Below, piece after piece: positions 28,598-39,899 of a stretch of DNA of 64,000 nucleotides. This DNA is from Diaporthe sp. PMI_573 (taxonomy: Eukaryota > Ascomycota > Sordariomycetes > Diaporthales > Diaporthaceae), in contig JAJTUP010000035.1 in the NCBI GenBank assembly GCA_021399435.1, positions 124,001 through 188,000 on the forward strand, given 5' to 3'. The position numbers and the translations under genes were made by a program. Position 1 is the stretch's first letter; each line of letters opens with the position of its first letter. The notes under the pieces are model-generated. The model was not told the origin of the DNA, did not search any database, and was given only the letters and a program-made list of their open reading frames with translations.

Positions 28598-29966
28598 ATG
28601 GCCCAGGTGCAACAAGGTGCGACTCCCGCACCGCCAGGACGGGCTCCCAATTTCGAAAATCCGGAGGATGTTTTCCATACGATCAACCTCGTCTCTCAAA
28701 TTCTCGCAGTGGCCACCGTCACGCCAATTGTCTGTTTCAGGCTTTATGTAATAAGATGGAAGAATGCTTCTCCCTTCCGGTTGGATGACTGTATGACCCG
28801 TCCTTGGGTTTGGTACTCGGGCCCGAATTTTGGAGATAATTACTGACTGCCAAAATCATCAGGGTGTTGCCTGGTTTCACTTGTAAGATGACGCTTTTAT
28901 TATCGATATTGTGCATACCTAATGAATAGCACATAGATTCTGAGCACTCTTTATAGCGCCACAGCTTTCACAAGTACGTCTCTGCTGGCATTGATTCTGT
29001 TTGTCGAAATTGTCTAGCTAATTTGCCAGAAGTGAACGCATTTGGTGGAGGATTCCACTCGTGGGAAATTTCGCCACAGGAGTTCTCGAACTTCCTCAAG
29101 GTACATCTGCAAGACAAGACCCGCAATGTAGGATTTTTGCGACTGATCTTGTCATCGTATTGAAGGCACTTTATGCAGATACCGTCGTATACGGACCCAA
29201 CGCGTGGTTTGTCAAGGTTACGCTGCTCCTCATCATGATCCGCGTCTTCAACGTCAGCCGCGGCTTTGTCATCTTTGGGTACTCCTTCATCACCGCAATG
29301 CTGGGATATTACCTCCCTGTTATGATCATCAAAATCAACATCTGCCGACCGATAAGAGGGTTCTGGGAGCTGAATGTCCCATCTCAATGCTTCAACCAGC
29401 GAGCCATCTTCGTGGCCGACACCGTCATAAGCGCTGTTACGGATCTGGCAGTCTTGCTAGCGCCCATTCCACTTGTCGGAACGCTGACAATGCCCTGGAA
29501 GCAAAAGTTGAAGGTCTATCTGCTTTTAGGAGCAGGCGGCGTGGCCACTGCAGCAAGTTTTGTGAGAATGTATTTGGTAATCATGCTCCAGAGGTCGGAC
29601 GATCAGACAGTTGACTTCGTCAGATTCAACTTGCTTGGGTAAGCGAACTCCCTTGATGGAGGAAAAAGCAAAGTTGTGCGCCAGATTTTGACTGACATTA
29701 CGCCCAGGACCGCGGAAGTGAGCATTGGCTTGATTTGCGCCTCCCTCCCGACCCTGAATAAATTCTTCAAGGGCAGACATCAGCCTATAGAGCCAGTCCG
29801 GCATCCGTGGCAATTCGGAATGAAAACACCCAAATTCCTTCAAAGAACAAGACTCAAGAGGCAGGAGGAAGGACTCACATGGACGAGCCTGGAGCCGCTG
29901 TCCAGAACATACCAATCGAAGGCAACGCACACGGAATATCGGAACATACCTGGATCACAAGAATAG
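28598..29966 (+). CDS. Fungal rhodopsin-like integral membrane protein, multi-exon
   Basis: Belongs to the large fungal family of seven-helix membrane proteins (Pfam 'rhodopsin' domain; some members sit in secondary-metabolite clusters, others are PTH11-like). Exons supported by family sequence: 28598-28790 (ATG, then NLVSQILAVATVTPIVCFRL as helix 1 and RLYVIRWKNASPFRLDD), 29030-29100 (AFGGGFHSWEISPQEFSNFL), 29166-29638 (VYGPNAWFVKVTLLLIMIRV, NICRPIRGFWELNVPSQCFN, AVTDLAVLLAPIPL) and 29708-29966 (TAEVSIGLICASLPTLNKFF, polar tail). Introns 29101-29165 and 29639-29707 keep phase. The exon for helices 2-3 between 28790 and 29030 could not be found without stops, so the gene may be damaged there. 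A further ORF at 29991-30353 could be a downstream exon or unrelated. Confidence 0.7.
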
Positions 29967-30420
29967 TTTTTCGAATGCTATCCATATGCTATGCCAGACT
30001 CTGGGATGTTGATGTTCCGTGAACGAGTGGGACGGTCGCTAACAGCGCTTTCTCGTAAAAGCTCAATTCACTCGAGAAGCTCTGATGGTGAGGGAAGAGG
30101 TGAGATGTTCCCTAATCACGAAGAGAAATGGAGCATGGACTTGCCCGCAGAACGATGTAGTACTTCGATAAAAACCACTGCAAATCGAACTTATCACACC
30201 GTTACCGGAAGCAGCGAAAGACGGCAGGATGAGGAAGACGAGGAGCACGAAATGCCTCACAAAATCTCTTGCATGAGACAGGTAACGCCCTCGCTAGTAA
30301 GGGAATTGAAATTGTTCCCCTTCGGGCTAGATGCTCTGAAAGTACAATATTAGGGGACTACGAAGGCACGGTGGTGGTCATAGCACACTTGCGTCTATGG
30401 TCATTGCCGCGGCTGCGCGC

Positions 30421-31677
30421 CTATGTCGTCCCAAGTGAGCCGGACGGACGTGGCTCCTCGAATCCATCATCGTAGCCGGCATAGGTTTCGCCTTCCTGTG
30501 CAGCGGGCCAAGACTCTTCTTGAACATCGAGACCACCGGTGCCTGTGCCAATTAAAGCGTAACTCGAAGTGAAGCTTGTCACAACGCTTTCCTGTGTCCC
30601 TGCGGCTGAGTCGAAGAACGCGGCTTCTTGGCTTTCATCCTCGTCGTACCGTAGAAACCCGGAGGAGGCGGGTTCCATGTCGGCACCGTGAGGGTAGTTG
30701 TCATCGTGTTGCGAGGTGGTCGCATGGGATGACTTTGTCTGCAAGATGCTGTTCGCGGAAGCATCCAGGGATGACGAAGAGCGAGTCGACCTACGACCCT
30801 CCCCAGCGAATCGTGGATGTGTTGGAGCGTAGGATGATCCTGCGGGGCCGCGGTTGTTGTGGCGATGGGAGCTCGGCGGGTGATCGTACGAATGCCGGGT
30901 CTCGTGGCTGTGTGTCTCCTGCGGCTCTGCGGCGAGGTCCAAAGACACGGGCGCCCAAGACTGGTCCTGATCAGACCCTGGACTGAGAGTACCGGGAAGT
31001 GAAGGCCCGTCACCGGCGTCTTCGGGTATGTAGTCGCCAATGCCGACGGAGCTCTGCTGATGGTGGCGGGACGGTTGGCCGCCACGAGTGCCTTGTGAGG
31101 CTGTCTCATCGAATTCCCGGTAAGGCCCGTCTGCCGCACGTCTTTGGCCCTTCGCATTGTCGGATCTGCTGTTTCTTCGCGACGACGACTTGGGCTTCTT
31201 GCCGTTGCTGCTCGCCGAGCCAGCAGGCGGTGGCTGGCGAGACTTCGCCGCTTGGGAAGTTCTCTTCCTGCCCTCCTCCAGAAGGCTGTCCAGGGAGTCC
31301 CGAATCTCGTTGAGCCGTTTGTGCTTCCCCCAGTCGATGATGTTGCGGACGTACTTGCGGAACTCGATGTAATCTGCCGGTTTCTGAAGCAAGAAACTCT
31401 CGACATTCGCCATGTAGTAGGCCAGTTCGTTGTGCTTCCACGAGACGTGGAGTCGCGCCTCTGTGCCGCTCATAGCGATGGAGAATGCGGCACTGTCAAT
31501 TGGCTTGATATTGTCGCTCTTGCAGCCCCTCAACTGGTCGTTCAGGCGTTCAGCAATCTTGACACAGGACGTTGATCCCCCAAGGCATTGGTTTGTAGCT
31601 ACCCATAAACTCCCAGCTCCAGAGTGTGTGTGTGGTTGTGGGATGTAGAAATCAACCGGGACTGCAGCCGTGGACTC
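30421..31677 (-). pseudogene. DUF7924-like fungal protein, C-terminal part
   Basis: Open frame from about 31677 to the stop at 30421. The N-terminal half holds blocks I associate with the fungal DUF7924 / nuclease-fold-like family: FYIPQPHTHSGAGSLWVATN, CLGGSTSCVKIAERLNDQL, IDSAAFSIAMSGTEARLHVS and YIEFRKYVRNIIDWGKHKRL. The rest is a low-complexity tail (Ser/Arg/His/Gly-rich, residues from about 150 of the fragment on) that is probably disordered. No ATG precedes the first block and an in-frame TAA lies just upstream, so the first half of the family domain is missing or in an unrecognised exon. An AGC-kinase fragment on the same strand begins about 75 bp upstream of it. Function is unknown in the family. 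Confidence 0.58.
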
Positions 31678-31750
31678 TTTTTATACGAGGCTTTTGCGAG
31701 ACTACTAGTAGATCGCTCGCCGTGTGACTGATTGCCCAGCCAGCGATGGG

Positions 31751-32016
31751 CTACTTGTGTCGACGGGCAAGTCTACTGTCTAGGAAGCCAAAATCCACCA
31801 GCTTAATATGTCCTTCCTCGTCTAAAAGCAGGTTTTCTGGCTGAAGGTCCCGGTAGGCAACGCCGCCTTGCTTCTCATGGAGGTACTCGAAGACCAAGAC
31901 AATCTCTGCGGCGTAGAAACGCGCTGCTGCTTCATCAAAATGGCTCAGCCGCCGAAGATATGTGAAGAGTTCACCGCCAGGGACATATTCAAGGATCATA
32001 TATATCCACACTAGAT
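31751..32016 (-). pseudogene. AGC (PKA-like) kinase fragment, subdomains V-VII
   Basis: About 88 codons of a PKA-type catalytic domain: [38 protein letters not shown], then [12 protein letters not shown] and [11 protein letters not shown] splice acceptor (TCTAG) sits just before the first residues, so the fragment starts as a true exon would. The catalytic-loop lysine is replaced (RDLQPEN instead of RDLKPEN). There is no glycine loop, no VAIK lysine and no APE segment, and the frame leaves the family right after DFGF and stops. Not functional as a kinase. Confidence 0.83.
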
Positions 32017-32742
32017 TAAGTAGATATTAAGTACAAACATTGGGCGACAGCGGCAACCTCAATATATATAAGTTATAGTCAATATATTTATTTGCACTAA
32101 TTGCCATATATAGCTCTGTATCATCCGTCTTTTGCTCTGTGAATACCCGTCCTTGTTAATGTGGCCTTCTTAACCATGTGTATCCTGCTTGCCAGAGCTC
32201 TTCACTTCTACCTGAGGTGGCGCAATGATAAGCTTCGAAAGGGAGGAAATGCGGACCTGCTGGCAGAGGGCACACGAGAGGGATCACGAACAAGGGCATT
32301 CGGCGAGCGATGGCAATGTCACCCTGCGTATCAGTACACTCTTTAGAGTTTTCCATTTTTTGGTTGCCTGGCAATGCAAGCTGCGAGACCTCATATGAAG
32401 TCGAAGTTGGCAGGTGGTTCAATCTTTGCCTCCAGAAGAGTCTCATCAGCCTCGGCTTGGCGCCACTTTCATGGGTCAAAAAATGGCAGCTGGAAGACAT
32501 TAAACAGCTCGTAAAGAAGGTCTTGAACGAGATCGGGGTGCGCTCCAGCTGAGCCTATTTTAAACTGTATGTGACAGCGTTTAAAATCCCGTGGAGGAGC
32601 TTCTGTCTCCATGCTAAATAAAGCACAGGTACATTTGGACGGCGAGCAAACCACCAACGGATGAAGCAAACTTTTCACGGATCCAATACGCCGGGTGGAG
32701 TTGCATGCTAATATATCGGAGGGAACTACTACAGCTAGGAAA
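32017..32742. other. Intergenic, partly AT-rich
   Basis: No supported gene. 32015-32110 is strongly A/T-rich (TATATATAAG, AATATATTTATTTGC). Confidence 0.3.
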
Positions 32743-34638
32743 CTAGGACGCCCATTCAACAGTCTGCTTCGCCAGGTCGCAAGCACTAATACGGCTGTCC
32801 TCATCAAGTAACATGAGTCTCACAAGTGACCGGAGCTTAGTTTCCTTGCTGTTCGCTCCGGCAGCGTGGAGCTGGTCGCGCTGACGTCTGACATGAGCCA
32901 ACCAAGCCGTCATGGAGGTTGTGGCACCGGGTGCGTGCTGCTGAATCGCATTCACGTTCCAGCCCCGTCCCTTATCCGGAAGTGTGATATAACGCAGCAG
33001 GTAGAGCATCACGACACCTAAGGAAAAGACATCCGCCGGTGGGCCCCGTCTTCCGTCCGTAAGCCACTCGGGTGCCAAGTACCAGGGTGATCCGCCTCCG
33101 GAGTCATCGAGTTGAGTTTTTACATTCCGCGAAAGTCCGAAATCGATAACGACGGCACTCGCCTTGTGCCCGCTGCCCGTGGGATCAGCGGCGCGGTAAA
33201 GGATATTGCCGGCTTTGATGTCATTATGGACGAGGCTTTGGTCGGCGAAGTAGGCCAGAGCGCTGGAAACATCCGCAAGAATGTGGCAAGCGTCATTGAT
33301 GCTTCCTTTAAAGTGATACACATTTGGCCCGGAGGGAAAACACCACTGGGGCGTGGCGAGATCGTGAGAATCGCGATGTTCGATGATCAGAGCTAGGAGG
33401 CGGGAGTCGAAGGCAAGTAGGTTGGGAATACAGGGCTGTCAGACTCCGTCAGCTGATTGTAATAGTCCATATGGTATTCATTCGTATCGACTGTAGAAGC
33501 GTACATGTTCAAGATACCTGTGCACTTCAAGCTCTCGCTTCCAGCGACTGGCGGCGGCAGCGATGTCGTTCGCCTCCGCTGCGACGGCAATCTTGTGGAT
33601 CTTAACCGCAACAACCGCCGGCTGTGAGGACACGTCCGTCCAAACTGCTTTGAAGACATCGGCATAATCGCCCCTTTTGAGGTATCGGTCGATGCACTTG
33701 ATAGAGTACTCGAGCTGGCCCGTGGCACTGTTCACCATGTTCAAAGTCTGGTTCTCACCGAATCCACTGCTAACCAGGACGTCAACATCGACCACAGCAG
33801 GTCGGACGGTAGTGGTCCGGTCCTGGAGCAAGGGACTTTCAGTAGCTTCTCTCAGAACAACTCCTGAGGACGGTTTGGATCTCTTGGAAGACGGGATTGG
33901 ATGCTCAGTGGCCCTTTTCGTGACCTGGTCTTTAAGAAGAAGACGGTATCGGCGTGGGCGAAGAAGGAATTCCAAGGTAGTTTTGTCGTCACGGAGTTGC
34001 CAAGATCCCGGATAGATAACACCATACTGCCTTGGTCTTATTTCGAACGCGTCGAGCCCGTCCGGCCCGTACTCGAGGAAGAGCGAATTGTTGGTTTCGT
34101 TCTTGATGAGCACATCCTCCTTCCATGGGATCGGAAACATGGTGATCTTGATGCGCCGGGCGCTGCAGGACCAACTTATATCGGCGCGGCTTTGCATAGC
34201 TCCAAGTACATTTGGTTCGCCGGGAGCTTCAAAATGCACTTCCGCAGGCTGCTCAGCAGCGAGAGTGATGTGCGTATCTCCTTCGGGCTGCTGGAAGAGA
34301 ACCCTTAGCTGAGGTGCCCGCTCCAGCACCAGCTGGTGTAAAGGGATCTTTTGTGGGATGGCATCGTGACACCGGTCTGGCATATCATCCTGAGGTTGTA
34401 CTCCCAATTTGATGCCTTGCTGTTGAAGGCGATCAAAATGTGATTCGTTAAAGGCGTTGGTTTCAGCCCCGTCAGTGTCACCTGTCCTGAAAGCATCCAC
34501 AATCCCAGCTACGCCTGAAGGGCTCGATTTGATGATGCCTTGCTTCAAAAGCCGATCGAAATGTGACTCGTTGAAGGGATTAGTCTCGGCTCCGCCGCTG
34601 TCGACTGTTCTGACGGAATCCTGAATCGGAGCAGCCAT
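32743..34638 (-). CDS. Ser/Thr protein kinase with N-terminal 41-residue duplication
   Basis: Two exons, 34638-33505 and 33435-32743, joined over a 69-bp intron (GTACGC...GACAG) that restores RYLEHPCIPNLLAFDSRLL; 608 residues, no stop. The ATG at 34638 is preferred to upstream in-frame codons. Layout: residues 10-76 are two 41-residue repeats (GAETN-P/A-FNESHFDRL..QGI). About 120-260 is a beta-rich accessory domain also found in the pseudogene at 24.4 kb. The C-terminal half is the kinase: RGDYADVFKA glycine loop, Lys346 in VVAVK, HND-IKAGN catalytic loop (Asp450, with Asn replacing Arg of HRD), DFG 476-478, and APE 499-501. Catalytic residues are present, so it should be active. The HND loop and absence of an activation-loop Arg partner suggest activity without activation-loop phosphorylation. 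It is divergent from the gene at 35042. Confidence 0.88.
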
Positions 34639-35041
34639 TTTTCGAGGCGAAACATGGAAAAAGGAGATTAGCCGTAAGGGAACGGTAGAGCCAACACTGA
34701 CAATAAAGTAAACAGGGTGGGTCCTCGCGTGGGGCCCAGCCATGACATTATGTGTGCGACCCACTTGGCAAGGATGATGAGCCACTAACAAGGACCAAGC
34801 TTTGGCGGTTGATGTTTCTTGGCGGTAAGTTTTGCTTGGCAGTAGAGCTCTGATCCACTCATATGCGCAGTGCACGGACGAATTCAAGCGCCAGAAGCGC
34901 CCGACGACATCTCCTGTCTGCCACAGCCTCGACGGTTTCTACTGGTATCCAATTTCGCCTTACTCCATCAAAGCACACCTTGTCAGACAGGTCATCTGCA
35001 TTCGAAACGTTGACCCTTCAAGGGCCTTACACTGACTGACT
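34639..35041. promoter_or_regulatory. Shared divergent promoter region
   Basis: 400 bp between the start codons of the kinase gene (minus) and the 444-residue gene (plus). Both promoters must lie here. No TATA box or specific site is clear on either side. Confidence 0.4.
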
Positions 35042-36376
35042 ATGGATATGGAGGACGGCCTGGATATCTTTCGGCCTCCGCATCCCGACTATTTTGCCCA
35101 GCACCCGCATCATCTCTGGGATGCTGGGAAACTCGGACTGGACCTCGACGATGTCTTCACCACTCTCCCAAAGCAATTCAACCTGATGGCAATCCCGATT
35201 CTCGACCGCGAATCGTTTCTGCTAGAAACACAACATGTCTCTTTCATCGCCCACGACCTCGCCGAGTTCTACACGCTGCTCCAACGCCGAGTGGAGGCCA
35301 GGCGGAAAGAACAAACCAAGATGATGATGCACGCGCTCAGGCGTCTCGCTGGCGATCCGGAGCAGATAGATTTGCCCAACCGGGGGGATAGACATTGGGG
35401 GCACGCCATGCACATTGCCCGCTCCAAATCCTACGACACCATTGTCCGGTTCCTTGCCGGCTTCCTCCGCGACGAGGAACCCCACGGCCGCGTCGCCACT
35501 TTAGCCGCCGGCCAGCACGACCACTTGACGCGCCAACCCGAAGCAGCATCCCCCGACCAGAGCAGCGAGAATGCCCCTAGCGGCCCCCCCCCCGAGATAT
35601 TCGCACGACGATCTCCCAGTGGCTCATCCTCGGACAAGAGCCAAAAGCCAAGCACGGCTAGCAGTCCGCGAACGCGGAAGAGACCACTCACACCAGCAAC
35701 CGCGAATTCCGAAGATGAAGACGAAGCGCGACCCACCAAGAAGTTGCGATTCGCCGATGACATGGTCGAGCCAAGGACGGCATCGTCATCGCGCAGGCCA
35801 GTATCACCCCGAGCCAGACGAGCTCATAAAGGGCTGCCACCATCAGCGCCTCAGCCTGCGCTATCGACAGTACCGCCTACTACGATGACTCCTTCCCCGT
35901 CAGGAGGATCACGGCACCGTGCCGATGGAGCTGTCAGTAGTGACCCGACCGAACAACGCGGTAACGTGAACACGGCTCCGCAAATACACCTGGGAAACAG
36001 CAGGCAGCAAACAGGGTTTGGGTCGATACATCCGGACGAGAAAGACGGAGGAAATAATGACACAAGAGACAAGCACGACCATGGGCTGGCTGCGACTGGA
36101 GCTCAGACTTCACAAGGCAGCCGCCGTCCAAGGCGGCGCAAGGGCAAACCACCATCAGCCAGTCCATGCACCAAGTACAGCAGCAAGGTAGAGAAGTCCG
36201 TCACATTGCCACCAGACCGGAGAGCATCAAGGACAAGAACAGGGCAAGGCTCTCGCAGCGGAGTGGCGGTGCATCAGACTCGTCCCTCCCAACGGCTTAC
36301 GCGGCAGAGACGGCAGGGGGCTTCGTCCTTTCACGAACTCGATTCACACGGCAAGGCGCGTTCGGTGGTGCCATAA
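35042..36376 (+). CDS. Unrecognised 444-residue protein with basic disordered tail
   Basis: Intact single-exon ORF starting MDMEDGLDIF (ATGs at 35042 and 35048). Residues 1-155 look folded and helical (LDLDDVFTTLPKQFNLMAIP, LAEFYTLLQRRVEARRKEQT, SKSYDTIVRFLAGFLRDEE). From residue 155 on the protein is Ser/Pro/Arg/Lys-rich and probably disordered, with nuclear-localisation-like clusters (SPRTRKRPLTP, ARPTKKLRF, RRPRRRKGKPP). No known domain is recognised. The divergent arrangement with the kinase gene leaves open that it is a substrate or co-regulated partner, which is only a guess. Codon use is G/C-rich in third positions and it looks like a maintained gene. Confidence 0.68.
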   Translation: MDMEDGLDIFRPPHPDYFAQHPHHLWDAGKLGLDLDDVFTTLPKQFNLMAIPILDRESFLLETQHVSFIAHDLAEFYTLLQRRVEARRKEQTKMMMHALRRLAGDPEQIDLPNRGDRHWGHAMHIARSKSYDTIVRFLAGFLRDEEPHGRVATLAAGQHDHLTRQPEAASPDQSSENAPSGPPPEIFARRSPSGSSSDKSQKPSTASSPRTRKRPLTPATANSEDEDEARPTKKLRFADDMVEPRTASSSRRPVSPRARRAHKGLPPSAPQPALSTVPPTTMTPSPSGGSRHRADGAVSSDPTEQRGNVNTAPQIHLGNSRQQTGFGSIHPDEKDGGNNDTRDKHDHGLAATGAQTSQGSRRPRRRKGKPPSASPCTKYSSKVEKSVTLPPDRRASRTRTGQGSRSGVAVHQTRPSQRLTRQRRQGASSFHELDSHGKARSVVP

Positions 36377-37053
36377 CCGTAGTTGCACAGGGAAGTGTCC
36401 TATACCAGGTCGCAATCACGCATCACACACCGCGCCAAGGACATACCCGTAAACCTGGCAGGGCCGGGGGTAGTGGGCAGTCTCGACGCGATGCGATGTG
36501 ATGAGGAAGGCTCCAACCTCGGTGCTGTGATCTAGGTGGTCCCAGCAAGCTGATGTTCCTCACGGGCATGGTCGCTAATCTGACAGGGTCGGAGGCAGCG
36601 GCGTAGCCTGGGTGGAACCGTCACAGAAAGGAAAAGTTTCGCGGGCATGGTCGTCATCCTGGCAGGGCTGGGTGCAGCGACGTAGCTTACCTGACTTTGC
36701 CTACGAGGGCGAGTTCTTCCACTGACTTGGTTTGTGGTTCATGACCTTGAAATCTTGCAAGTCCTCAAAACTTCAATGAAGGATTCGATTCTCTAGAATT
36801 TCTCGTAGTGACCTGCGGCGCAACTGCTTCCCAAGGGCTCTCGCCCAATATACGGTCCGTGGGGCACCATTAAAACTATGGGGATTGTACTAGCAAGAGT
36901 TCCGCTACGTTACCTTGTACACCAAATATGGCGGGAAATACGGTTCTCTACGTTTCAAAAGGTCGATTTGATCATGAGAAAGAAAGATAAAAATCAATAT
37001 TGGGAACTTTAAAAGGATTCTTAAGTTATTCCTCCTTGAAGCCAGATAAATGG
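36377..37053. other. Gene-free stretch with short imperfect repeats
   Basis: No supported gene. A block with GGGCATGGTCG ... CAGGG ... GCAGCG-G/A-CGTAGC occurs at about 36564-36606 and again at about 36640-36690. Confidence 0.4.
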
Positions 37054-37350
37054 CTATATAACAGTGCGCCCAGACATGCAAGATGTGCCCCCATCAATAT
37101 TGTGGGTAGCGGATATCTCGAAGTTGCGGCGCTCGGTGTAGGCAGCTCCTAGCCAGTTAAAAGCCCGGGTTTTCAGGTTGGCATTCCATTCACGACGGAC
37201 ACGCTGGCACGTTCCAACGCCACCAATCTTGGGATCCTCGAAGGGTGCCAGGAGCCAAGGCATCAAGTGCGGGGCCCCTGGACAATGGTTGACGAGTATT
37301 GTACTATAAATGCGCTCCCTTCCACCATATACTAATCCGAAATTAATCAA
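37054..37350 (-). pseudogene. GT2 polysaccharide synthase fragment
   Basis: About 100 codons that include the core of a fungal family-2 glycosyltransferase of the Cps1/hyaluronan-synthase-like type: LLAPFEDPKIGGVGTCQRVR, FNWLGAAYTERRNFEISATH, NIDGGTSCMSGRT. In full-length proteins this lies between the DDD/W acceptor region and the QxxRW motif, flanked by transmembrane helices. Here none of these flanks is present. The frame stops directly after SGRT, and the upstream part (PGAPHLMPW) is not family-like. A fragment without activity. Confidence 0.75.
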
Positions 37351-37359
37351 CGTAGCACT

Positions 37360-38343
37360 AAGATTCGCAAGAAATGGAAATTGAGCTTCACATTATTGTC
37401 GTATGACAAATCCGTTATTTAAGAACCATGAGGATACGTTGCCGATCTGTCTATGTAGACTCAAGTCACCATCAGCCTAACAAACACCCACCCATACACA
37501 CACACACACCCATATATCCTCCCATGAAACTTTTAAAGCATGGGTCTGTCCACTTCACATCTAAATTAGAGATGGCACAAAAGTGAAACCAAAACTCAGC
37601 TGACATAGATATTGTCATGAACACTGTGAATAATCCAGCCAATCATACTTGAGCCCTGGAGATAAATGAAATGCATTTCTCCCTGGATAGTTCATGAGCG
37701 CTTCACAATGACAATTACCTGCATTAGTCGCAACTCAAGCATTTCGAAGTCTCATCAATCAACAAGTCGGATGTCTATATAAATGTGTAAGGCCCAGCAA
37801 CAGTGTACGAAGAGCGTTCCAAACATTAAATCCAACTTACTGCAAAGTATCAACATTGCATCACAGGTAGAAATCTCTGTTGCGTCCTTGTCTGCCTGGC
37901 ACTTGATCCAGACACTTTGGATGCCACATAGCCCACGAGATTTCCTGTATGAAGACAAGGACGCACGAAGAAAAGGCCTGCACGCCATTCTGCGCGCAGA
38001 TGAAAATAGGCGAATCGTAATCGTAAAGAATTGGAACCCGGTAAAAGACTTGTTCGGATTTTCTGTTTATTCGCGTCGCAACAAGAGCCAAGTTCCACTG
38101 CCCGTCATCAGTGGAACTGGTTGTGGTTGACATTGGCGCAGAACAATCGGATGTGAGTGGTTCGAGGAGCCTTTTTAGAATGGTTTCTTCCAGTACCTCT
38201 GCCTGGAGTTCACGGACCTTTTTCGTGATACCTAACAGTTTCAGTCTACACATTACCACTTTGCGCTCCCTGCTCTTGGCTGACAGCCGTTGCTCCCAAC
38301 TGTAAATGTCAGAAATATGCGATCTGTTGGAGCTAAAGGAGAC
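37360..38343. other. Gene-free stretch
   Basis: No supported gene. A short CA run lies at 37496-37510. ORFs on both strands at 37780-38260 overlap each other and show no family features. Confidence 0.3.
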
Positions 38344-39128
38344 CTACACAGTATCACCGACAACGGCTGGTAGCAAGAAAAGGCAGCCCGTACCCAGTTT
38401 CCTCCTGAGATAGTTGTATGTGCGACCACGACTGGCCCAGTCCCTCCCGGTACGTTGCTCCAGCTTGTCGAAGCCAGGATTCTGGCAGATACTTTCAGCC
38501 TGATTAAAAAAGACCTTGAGGAACCTCAGTCTGATGCGGCTCTTGAGATCACCGCTTCTCAGGAGGGCAGCATTCTTGTTTTGCCTGGAGAGGTATCCCG
38601 AGAGGTCCCTATCGACGTCGGTATCCATGTTGAGGCCCTCGAAGAAAGTCATCGGCTCTTGCTTCCAACGCTCGAAGTCCCTCCGAAGGCTGGGTACAAG
38701 ATCGAGATCGGCGGGCTGTAGGCGTAAGAATGCCCTCAGGTCCTTCCGATTCAGAAGGTCGGAATGGTCTGATATCATGGCCACATCGGATGAGCATATT
38801 TCCTCCGCATCTGATGCTCCTGGGGGCCGCTCCACTAGTAACAACAGGTTCTGTCGTGACTTATCGGACAGCGATGAGCTATACAGTGACAGCGTCTCTT
38901 TTCGTCGGAAGTATTGGCTCCCTTGTCAAGCTCAAGCTTAGCAGTCAAATACGGTATCCAGATGTCGTAATCCGTGATGTCGTCAAGTTTATCGGGCTCG
39001 GGAAGAGCCAAAGCCGAAGATGGTGCCATCAAGACGCCATCGATGATGTCCTTCAGCTCGAGGATTTGCCTCTTCAGTGCGGTGATTTGTTGTTGCCATC
39101 CGGCGGTCGTCTGAGATTGAAGCGCCAT
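38344..39128 (-). CDS. Two-exon gene, unrecognised 244-residue protein
   Basis: ATG at 39128. Exons 39128-38885 and 38834-38344 flank a 50-bp intron (GTATAG...TACTAG) that keeps phase and yields 244 residues. The N-terminal 30 residues form a likely coiled coil (QQQITALKRQILELKDIIDG), and a Leu/Asp-rich segment follows. The second exon is helical and charged (DLLNRKDLRAFLRLQPADLD, RDFERWKQEPMTFFEGLNMD, SRIRLRFLKVFFNQAESI). There is no signal peptide or membrane segment. I do not recognise a family. A coding gene is likely, given the clean intron and phase, but the model is an inference. Confidence 0.5.
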
Positions 39129-39547
39129 TGTATTTGATTGACCGGGAAGTTGTGTTTGATTGAAGGCGATTAGAACTAGAAATTGTGTTGGATCTGGCTC
39201 TACTTATACTCATTACTCTAGGCTGTACTTGTGAAAATGTAACATGTATGTATAGTCCTGTAAATATGATGCTATATATTGGAGGGAAGTTCCACGGACA
39301 ATTTGCAATAAAGTGTACTAAGTAAAGTGAAAGGGACCGTTGTAAAAATAAACTCAGAACTACCGTATATTGCAGAGTACTTACCAAATGACCAAATCAG
39401 TCAATCACGCTTTGTGGTGTTGCAAAATACGTCACCAAGAGTAAAGTACAGCGTTTCTATAAATGTACCTGTAAACAATCCCACTGGTGAATGTTCGGGT
39501 CCTGTGTTCTCTTCTTCACTTCCGGACACAATTACCAATCCGCCGAT

Positions 39548-39895
39548 ATGGATACAAAAGCCATCAAACAGGCTGAACACAACCGTTTCATCACCAAAGC
39601 CAGAGGAGCGGACTTCTTGAACGATGCGCGGGCGTGGGAACAGTTCGCGGTTGCGGCGGCGAAAGAGGGGCGTTTCGAGCCACAGCGACTGACCGATGTC
39701 GAGGTCCAGGCCGTCGCACGGGCTGAACACAACCGTTTCATCACCAAAGCCAGAGGAGCGGACTCCTTGAACGATGCGCGGGCGTGGGAACAGTTCGCGG
39801 TTGCGGCGGCGAAAGAGGGGCGTTTCGAGCCACAGCGACTGACCGACGTCGAGGTCCAGAACGTCGCACGGGCGCAAAATCTGCGCAGACCCTGA
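39548..39895 (+). CDS. Small protein made of two near-identical 50-residue repeats
   Basis: ORF starting MDTKAIKQAEHNRF at 39548 (an upstream in-frame ATG at 39491 is less likely). After nine residues come two repeats of 50 residues (AEHNRFITKARGADFLNDAR, AWEQFAVAAAKEGRFEPQRL, TDVEVQ...A), encoded at 39571-39720 and 39721-39870 and differing at only a few bases. The tail is NVARAQNLRRP. The repeat is predicted helical, charged and soluble, with no signal peptide. The family is not recognised. The 150-bp duplication is in frame and very recent, so copy number may vary between strains. The antisense strand is also open across the repeat, but this follows from codon composition. Confidence 0.5.
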   Translation: MDTKAIKQAEHNRFITKARGADFLNDARAWEQFAVAAAKEGRFEPQRLTDVEVQAVARAEHNRFITKARGADSLNDARAWEQFAVAAAKEGRFEPQRLTDVEVQNVARAQNLRRP

Positions 39896-39899
39896 GGAT

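Noticed and set aside
36564..36690. Short repeats downstream of the 444-residue gene as extra exons
   Set aside because: Interrupted by stops in all frames and not connected by usable splice sites.
39401..39877. 158-codon antisense ORF over the duplicated gene
   Set aside because: It mirrors the plus-strand 150-bp repeat; the plus-strand protein has a better start and more plausible composition.
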